From Thiohalobacter thiocyanaticus (GTDB lineage Bacteria; Pseudomonadota; Gammaproteobacteria; Thiohalobacterales; Thiohalobacteraceae), in the NCBI RefSeq assembly GCF_002356355.1, contig NZ_AP018052.1:2170001-2234000 (forward strand): 64,000 bases of DNA. Reading direction: 5' to 3'. The notes beneath the pieces were generated by a model. The model was not told where the DNA came from and searched no databases. It saw nothing but the letters and a program-made list of their open reading frames with translations. This document shows, one piece after another, positions 60,103 through 64,000 of the stretch; the stretch's first letter is position 1; every line of letters starts with the position of its first letter. A program made the position numbers and the translations under genes.

Positions 60103-60567
60103 CTACAGTGCCTTGATCTTCTCCAGCACCTCCTGCGCATGGCCTTCGGCGGATACGCCGTACAGGGCGTGGCGCACGGTACCGGCCTGGTCGACGATGA
60201 AGGTCGAGCGCACGATGCCCATCTTCTTCTCGCCGCCCTTGGCCTTTTCCTGCCAGACGCCGTACTGCTCGCACACGCTGGCATCGGGATCGGACAGCAG
60301 CTTCACGGTCAGGCCGTATTTGTCGCGGAAGGCGGCATGGCTGCCGCAGTCGTCGCGGCTGATGCCGAGCACCACCGTGTCGGCGGCGTCGAACTGCTCC
60401 TGCAGGGCGGTGAAGTCCTGCGCCTCGACGGTGCAGCCGGGGGTGTCGTCCTTGGGGTAGAAATAGATCACGACATTCTTCTCGCCCTTGAATCCGGACA
60501 GCTGGACCTGTTCGCCGTCGGTCTCCTCCAGACTGAAGTCGGGGGCGGTGTCGCCGGGGTTGAGCAT
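60103..60567 (-). CDS. bcp: thioredoxin-dependent peroxiredoxin BCP
   Basis: A 154-residue atypical 2-Cys peroxiredoxin that reduces hydroperoxides with thioredoxin. VVIYFYPKDDTPGCTVEAQD has the peroxidatic Cys in PGCT, and the second Cys lies in SRDDCGSHAAFRDKYG, five residues apart from the usual resolving position. FIVDQAGTVRHAL is conserved. It ends 9 bases before the fusion protein and is probably co-transcribed. Confidence 0.95.
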   Translation of the reverse strand: MLNPGDTAPDFSLEETDGEQVQLSGFKGEKNVVIYFYPKDDTPGCTVEAQDFTALQEQFDAADTVVLGISRDDCGSHAAFRDKYGLTVKLLSDPDASVCEQYGVWQEKAKGGEKKMGIVRSTFIVDQAGTVRHALYGVSAEGHAQEVLEKIKAL

Positions 60568-60589
60568 GAATAACCTCCTTGCAGTCGAC

Positions 60590-60669
60590 GTAGGCCGGGT
60601 TAGCCCGACAGGGCGTAACCCGACAGAATATCGCGATCATGTCGGGTTACGCTGCGCTAACCCGACCTA
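60590..60669. repeat. palindromic repeat, family 2
   Basis: Left GTAGGCCGGGTTAGCCCG, right CGCTAACCCGACCTAT, with the internal TAACCCGAC/GTCGGGTTA pair. It lies directly upstream of bcp. A CGTCATTCCCGC fragment follows at 60684. Confidence 0.88.
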
Positions 60670-60705
60670 TATGCTTTAAGACGTCGTCATTCCCGCATCC
60701 AGCAC

Positions 60706-60783
60706 GTAGGTTGGGTTAGGTGCGCAGCACCGTAACCCAACATGCCGCGGACTGTCGGGTTACGCTACGCTAACCCGACCTAC
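60706..60783. repeat. palindromic repeat, family 2, mixed arms
   Basis: Left GTAGGTTGGGTTAGGTGC, right CGCTAACCCGACCTAC. Its layout (TTGGG left, TCGGG right, ACATGCCGCGG centre) is nearly the same as the copy at 37451, so the two probably share a recent origin. Confidence 0.9.
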
Positions 60784-60798
60784 ATGATAGACAATCCA

Positions 60799-61545
60799 CT
60801 ACAGCGCGGGAATCACCGCCTCCAGCAGGCCGCGCACCTTGGTCATGGCGTTCTTCAGATGCACCTCGATCTCCTCCATGGTGATGTGGCCGTCGCCTTC
60901 GCCGCGGCCGGCGGCCCAGTTGGCCACGACGGCACAGGAGGCATAGCACATGCCCTTCTCCGCCGCCAGGGCGGCCTCGGGCATGCCGGTCATGCCGACC
61001 ATGTCGCAGCCGTCGCGCTCCAGCCGGTCGATCTCGGCGGCGGTCTCCAGGCGCGGGCCCTGGGTGGCGCCGTAGGTGCCGCGCTCGATGGCGGTGATGC
61101 CCTCGCGGCGCGTGGTCTCGATCAGCTTGCGGCGCAGCTCGATGCAGTAGGGATAGGTGAAGTCGATATGCGTGACGGCGCTGTCATCGTCGTCGAAGAA
61201 GGTGTTCTCCCGGCCCCAGGTGTAGTCGATGATCTGATCCGGGAAGGCCAGGGTCGCCGGCGCCATGCCGCGGGTGATGCCGCCCACGGCGGCCACGGCG
61301 ATGATGTCCTGGATGCCGATGTGATGCAGCGCCCAGATGTTGGCGCGGTAATTGACCTTGTGCGGCGGGATGGTGTGGCCCGAGCCGTGACGCGGCAGGA
61401 ACACCACCTGGGTGCCGCTGATGCGGCCGTGGGTGAGCGGCCCGGACGGCTCGCCGTAGGGCGTCTGCAGCACCTCGCGCCGCTCGATCTCCAGGTTCTT
61501 GAGCTTGTCCAGTCCGCTGCCGCCGATGATTGCCAGTTTTGCCAT
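60799..61545 (-). CDS. S-methyl-5'-thioinosine phosphorylase (MtnP family)
   Basis: Nucleoside phosphorylase of 248 residues in the MTAP/PNP family. AIIGGSGLDKLKNLEI is the phosphate-binding start, LPRHGSGHTIPPHKVNYRAN and GTYGATQGPRLETAAEI are family motifs, and MVGMTGMPEAALAAE binds ribose. Where adenine-specific MTAPs have an Asp pair near the base, this protein reads VVANWAAG, with Asn, which favours a 6-oxopurine such as methylthioinosine as in Pseudomonas PA3004. The adjacent hpt could reuse the hypoxanthine released. Confidence 0.85.
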   Translation of the reverse strand: MAKLAIIGGSGLDKLKNLEIERREVLQTPYGEPSGPLTHGRISGTQVVFLPRHGSGHTIPPHKVNYRANIWALHHIGIQDIIAVAAVGGITRGMAPATLAFPDQIIDYTWGRENTFFDDDDSAVTHIDFTYPYCIELRRKLIETTRREGITAIERGTYGATQGPRLETAAEIDRLERDGCDMVGMTGMPEAALAAEKGMCYASCAVVANWAAGRGEGDGHITMEEIEVHLKNAMTKVRGLLEAVIPAL

Positions 61546-61566
61546 GAAGTGAGGTTCCTTGTTGCC

Positions 61567-62121
61567 TTATTCATCCACGGCGTAGATCGCCGGCAGATTG
61601 CGGTGATAACCGTGATAGTCCATGCCGCAGCCGAAGACATAGCGGTCCTCGACCTGCAGCCCGGTGAAATCCGCCTCGACCCCGTCCACGCAGCGGTCAT
61701 GGCGCTTGCGCACCAGCACCGCGCTGTAGACCGTCGCGGCCCCTTCCTGCAGGCAGAAGTCCTTGATCGCCTCCAGGGTGAGGCCCTCGTCCAGGATGTC
61801 GTCCAGGATCAGCACGGTGCGGCCCTTGAGCGGGAAGTTGGGGCGGTTGATCCAGTACAGTTCCCCGCCCTTGGTGCGGCCGCGGTAGCGGGTGGCGTGG
61901 ACATAATCCAGCTGCAGGGGGAAGTGCAGCCGCGGCAGCAACTGCCCGGCCAGCACGATGGCGCCGGTCATGACGCTGATCACCAGGGGGTTGGCATCCT
62001 GCATGCGTTCGGTGATGGCGGTGGCCATGCTGTCCAGGCTGTCCTGCACGACCTCGGCGCTGTGCACGCATTCGGCGCGTTCCAGCACCTGGCGGGCTTC
62101 GGTGGGGGTGATATCGGTCAT
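61567..62121 (-). CDS. hpt: hypoxanthine-guanine phosphoribosyltransferase
   Basis: Purine salvage enzyme making IMP or GMP from the base and PRPP. VLILDDILDEGLTLEAIKDF is the PRPP motif, VISVMTGAIVLAGQLLPRL the N-terminal loop, and DRYVFGCGMDYHGYHRNLP is near the base pocket. Length 184 is normal. It begins the two-gene run with the phosphorylase, 21 bases apart. Confidence 0.93.
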   Translation of the reverse strand: MTDITPTEARQVLERAECVHSAEVVQDSLDSMATAITERMQDANPLVISVMTGAIVLAGQLLPRLHFPLQLDYVHATRYRGRTKGGELYWINRPNFPLKGRTVLILDDILDEGLTLEAIKDFCLQEGAATVYSAVLVRKRHDRCVDGVEADFTGLQVEDRYVFGCGMDYHGYHRNLPAIYAVDE

Positions 62122-62161
62122 TGGTCAGCTTTTGATTCTGGGGCTTCGGGTTGTATCCCGG

Positions 62162-62243
62162 GTAGGATGGGTGGAGGCGCCGGGCGCCGCAACCCATCGG
62201 ATATCGAACGACGATGGGTTGCGCTTCGCTTCACCCATCCTAC
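62162..62243. repeat. palindromic repeat, family 2 variant (GTAGGATGGGT)
   Basis: GTAGGATGGGTGGAGGCGC at the left and GCTTCACCCATCCTAC at the right, with internal CAACCCATCG/CGATGGGTTG. The architecture is that of family 2, but every arm uses ATGGGT instead of TCGGGT, with both strands changed together. Confidence 0.85.
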
Positions 62244-62251
62244 GGTTTTTA

Positions 62252-63196
62252 TCATTCCAGGAGCCGCTTGATCTGGTCGCCGGCCCGTCTGGCGACCTTG
62301 TAGCCTTCCTCGATGGCCTCGGTCGCACGGTGGAACTCCAGCAACCGGATCTGGGACAGCCGCGGGGTCAGCAGCACGTCAGGCGGATCCCCGGCCATGC
62401 GCGCGCGGGTGATGCGCACCTGCATAATGTAAACACTTTGTGCCAGTACGTCGACCAGCGACGGCGGCGCACTCGCCTCGCGCTGGAAATAGCTTTTCCA
62501 CTGCTCCATGGGCGCATGAAACAGGGTCTGGAACATGCCCTGCCAGTCGCCCTTGCGTAACATCTTGCCCCAGGCCTTCTGCGCCGACTCGTCCTCTTCG
62601 GCGGGCAGCGAGCGGGGTGGCTTGCCGGTACGCCGGCCGAGGATATCGGAGTTCAGATCCACCGCGATGATGCGCTCGGCGCCCAGCGCCCGGCACAGCG
62701 ACACCGGCACCGGGTTGACCAGGCCGCCATCGACCAGCCAGCGGCCGTCCCGTTCCACCGGCGTGAACAGGCCCGGCAGCGCGATGGAGGCGCGCATGGC
62801 GTCCATCAGCGATCCGGATTGCAGCCATACCTCCTGGCCGTTGGACAGTTCCGTGGCCACGGCCGCGAACGGGCGATCCAGTTTATCGATCTCGGCGTCC
62901 TGCAACCGCTCGCGGAAGAAGTCCATCAGCTTGGTGCCCTGGAGCAGGCCGCCGGTGAAGGTCACGTCCAGGTAGCGGATGATGTCCTGCCATTCCAGCT
63001 GCTCCAGCCACTCGCGCAGGGTATCGAGCTGGCCGGCGGCCTCGGCACCGCCGACGATGGAACCGATGGAGGTGCCGCAGATCACATCCACATCGATGCC
63101 TTCGTCCTTCAGGTACTGGATGACACCGATATGCGCCCAGCCGCGCGCCGCGCCGCCGCCCAGGGCCAGGCCGATGCGCGGGCGGCGCCGGCTCAC
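62252..63196 (-). CDS. patatin-like phospholipase (RssA type)
   Basis: Serine acyl hydrolase of 314 residues. RIGLALGGGAARGWAHIGVI has the oxyanion-hole glycines, CGTSIGSIVGGAEAAG the nucleophile Ser in GxSxG, and WLVDGGLVNPVPVSLCRALG the dyad Asp in DGG. No signal peptide is seen, so it is probably cytoplasmic. It overlaps the mscS-type gene by 4 bases. Confidence 0.92.
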   Translation of the reverse strand: MSRRRPRIGLALGGGAARGWAHIGVIQYLKDEGIDVDVICGTSIGSIVGGAEAAGQLDTLREWLEQLEWQDIIRYLDVTFTGGLLQGTKLMDFFRERLQDAEIDKLDRPFAAVATELSNGQEVWLQSGSLMDAMRASIALPGLFTPVERDGRWLVDGGLVNPVPVSLCRALGAERIIAVDLNSDILGRRTGKPPRSLPAEEDESAQKAWGKMLRKGDWQGMFQTLFHAPMEQWKSYFQREASAPPSLVDVLAQSVYIMQVRITRARMAGDPPDVLLTPRLSQIRLLEFHRATEAIEEGYKVARRAGDQIKRLLE

Positions 63197-64000
63197 TGAC
63201 CGCCCGCCGGGGCCGGGGCCGCATCTTCGTCGGGCGCATCCCCTTCATCATCACGTCCCAGCAGCAGCCGCTCCGGCACATGCAGGGTACGGGTCGGGTA
63301 GGCGATCTCGGCGCCGTGGCTGGCGATGATATCGGCGATCTTCAACAGGATCTCGTGTTTGATGCGGTGGAACTCGGTCCAGACCGTGGTATGGGTGAAG
63401 GTGTAGACCATGAAGTCGATGGACGAGGCATTGAAGGCGTTGAAGTAGACCATCAGGGTCTGGGAGTCATCAATCTCTTCATGCGTCTGCAGCATCTCCC
63501 GCACCTCGTCGGTGATGGCATGCATCTTGTCCATGTCGTCATAGCGGATGCCGATGGTCTCGAAGATGCGGCGGTGACTCATGCGCCGCGGGTTCTCCAC
63601 GATGATGCTGGTGAAGACCGAGTTGGGCACGTACAGCGGCCGCTTGTCGAAGGTGCGGATGGTGGTGATGCGCCAGCCGATGTCCTCCACGACGCCCTCG
63701 ATCTCGCGGTCCGGCGAGCGGATCCAGTCGCCGACATTGAAGGGGCGGTCCAGGTAGACCAGCATGGCACCGAAGAAATTGGCCAGCATGTCCTTGGCAG
63801 CGAAGCCCACCGCGATGCCGCCGATACCGCCGAAGGCCAGCACGCCGGAGATGCTGAACCCCAGCGTCTGCAGCACCACCAGAAAGGCGGTGATGATGAC
63901 GGTGGCGCGCAGCAGCTTGCCGATGGCATCCAGGGTGGTGCGGTCGTAGGGCTTGTCGTCGCTCGCGTGCTGCTGCAGCACATTCTTCTGGACGTTGTTG
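63193..64000 (-). CDS. MscS-family mechanosensitive channel, truncated by window edge
   Basis: The C-terminal 269 codons of a small-conductance mechanosensitive channel. TVIITAFLVVLQTLGFSISG is a transmembrane segment, GIGGIAVGFAAKDMLANFFG the pore-lining helix and RPFNVGDWIRSPDREIEGVV the start of the beta domain. The frame stays open past 63981 to the edge (NNVQKNVLQQHASDDK), so the start is outside. It ends in an acidic/Pro-Ala tail. Confidence 0.93.
   Translation of the reverse strand, partial: NNVQKNVLQQHASDDKPYDRTTLDAIGKLLRATVIITAFLVVLQTLGFSISGVLAFGGIGGIAVGFAAKDMLANFFGAMLVYLDRPFNVGDWIRSPDREIEGVVEDIGWRITTIRTFDKRPLYVPNSVFTSIIVENPRRMSHRRIFETIGIRYDDMDKMHAITDEVREMLQTHEEIDDSQTLMVYFNAFNASSIDFMVYTFTHTTVWTEFHRIKHEILLKIADIIASHGAEIAYPTRTLHVPERLLLGRDDEGDAPDEDAAPAPAGGQ

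Overview
This 64 kb window is a GC-rich (roughly two-thirds G+C) chromosomal segment from a gammaproteobacterium. The skp-lpxD-fabZ-lpxA-lpxB-rnhB and rpsB-tsf-pyrH-frr-uppS-cdsA-dxr-rseP-bamA gene order, map-glnD, cmoA-cmoB and mfd-csiV are all typical of that class. A DsrC-like protein, a DsrE-like protein and a PEP-CTERM protein suggest a sulfur-oxidising lineage such as the Chromatiales, but that is inference. No tRNA, rRNA, CRISPR array or canonical insertion sequence was seen.

Layout. 181-14808 (minus strand): one long essential cluster running from ribosomal protein S2 through nucleotide, isoprenoid and phospholipid synthesis to outer-membrane assembly (bamA, skp) and lipid A synthesis. 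15036-22939 (mostly plus): map-glnD, a DsrC-like protein, a small SET protein, a VOC protein and a DMT exporter, then dapC-dapD for lysine and peptidoglycan synthesis. 23099-28835: a six-gene Mrp cation/proton antiporter operon with subunits A and B fused, every junction overlapping. 28869-32610: an unrecognised three-gene envelope operon. 32883-38495: an arsenic module (arsR, arsC, acr3) followed by a DsrE-like exported protein, a seven-bladed propeller, an aldose dehydrogenase and a cyclic-nucleotide-binding protein. 38632-40767: a PAS-GGDEF-EAL protein. 41048-46430: yffB-dapE, then a TRAP transporter with its TatT lipoprotein. 46666-55397: CbiX, a DUF4197 protein, YcgN, cmoA-cmoB, mfd and csiV.

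55398-58524 is an AT-rich accessory island inserted into this housekeeping background. It holds a YafN-YafO toxin-antitoxin pair enclosed by about 40-bp inverted repeats, a VPLPA/PEP-CTERM exported protein, a GIY-YIG nuclease gene enclosed by inverted REP-like arms, and a BrnT-BrnA toxin-antitoxin pair. 58525-64000 returns to housekeeping genes (nitrilase/GNAT fusion, bcp, a methylthioinosine phosphorylase-hpt salvage pair, a patatin phospholipase, and an MscS channel running off the edge).

The most striking feature outside the genes is the density of dispersed palindromes. At least three families are present: a GTAGGTCGGGTTAGC type with about nine copies, a CGTCATTCCCGC / CGTCATTGCGAG type with about nine, and a CACGGAA type. 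They fill most intergenic gaps, are sometimes nested inside each other, and one unit of the second family carries its own nuclease gene.
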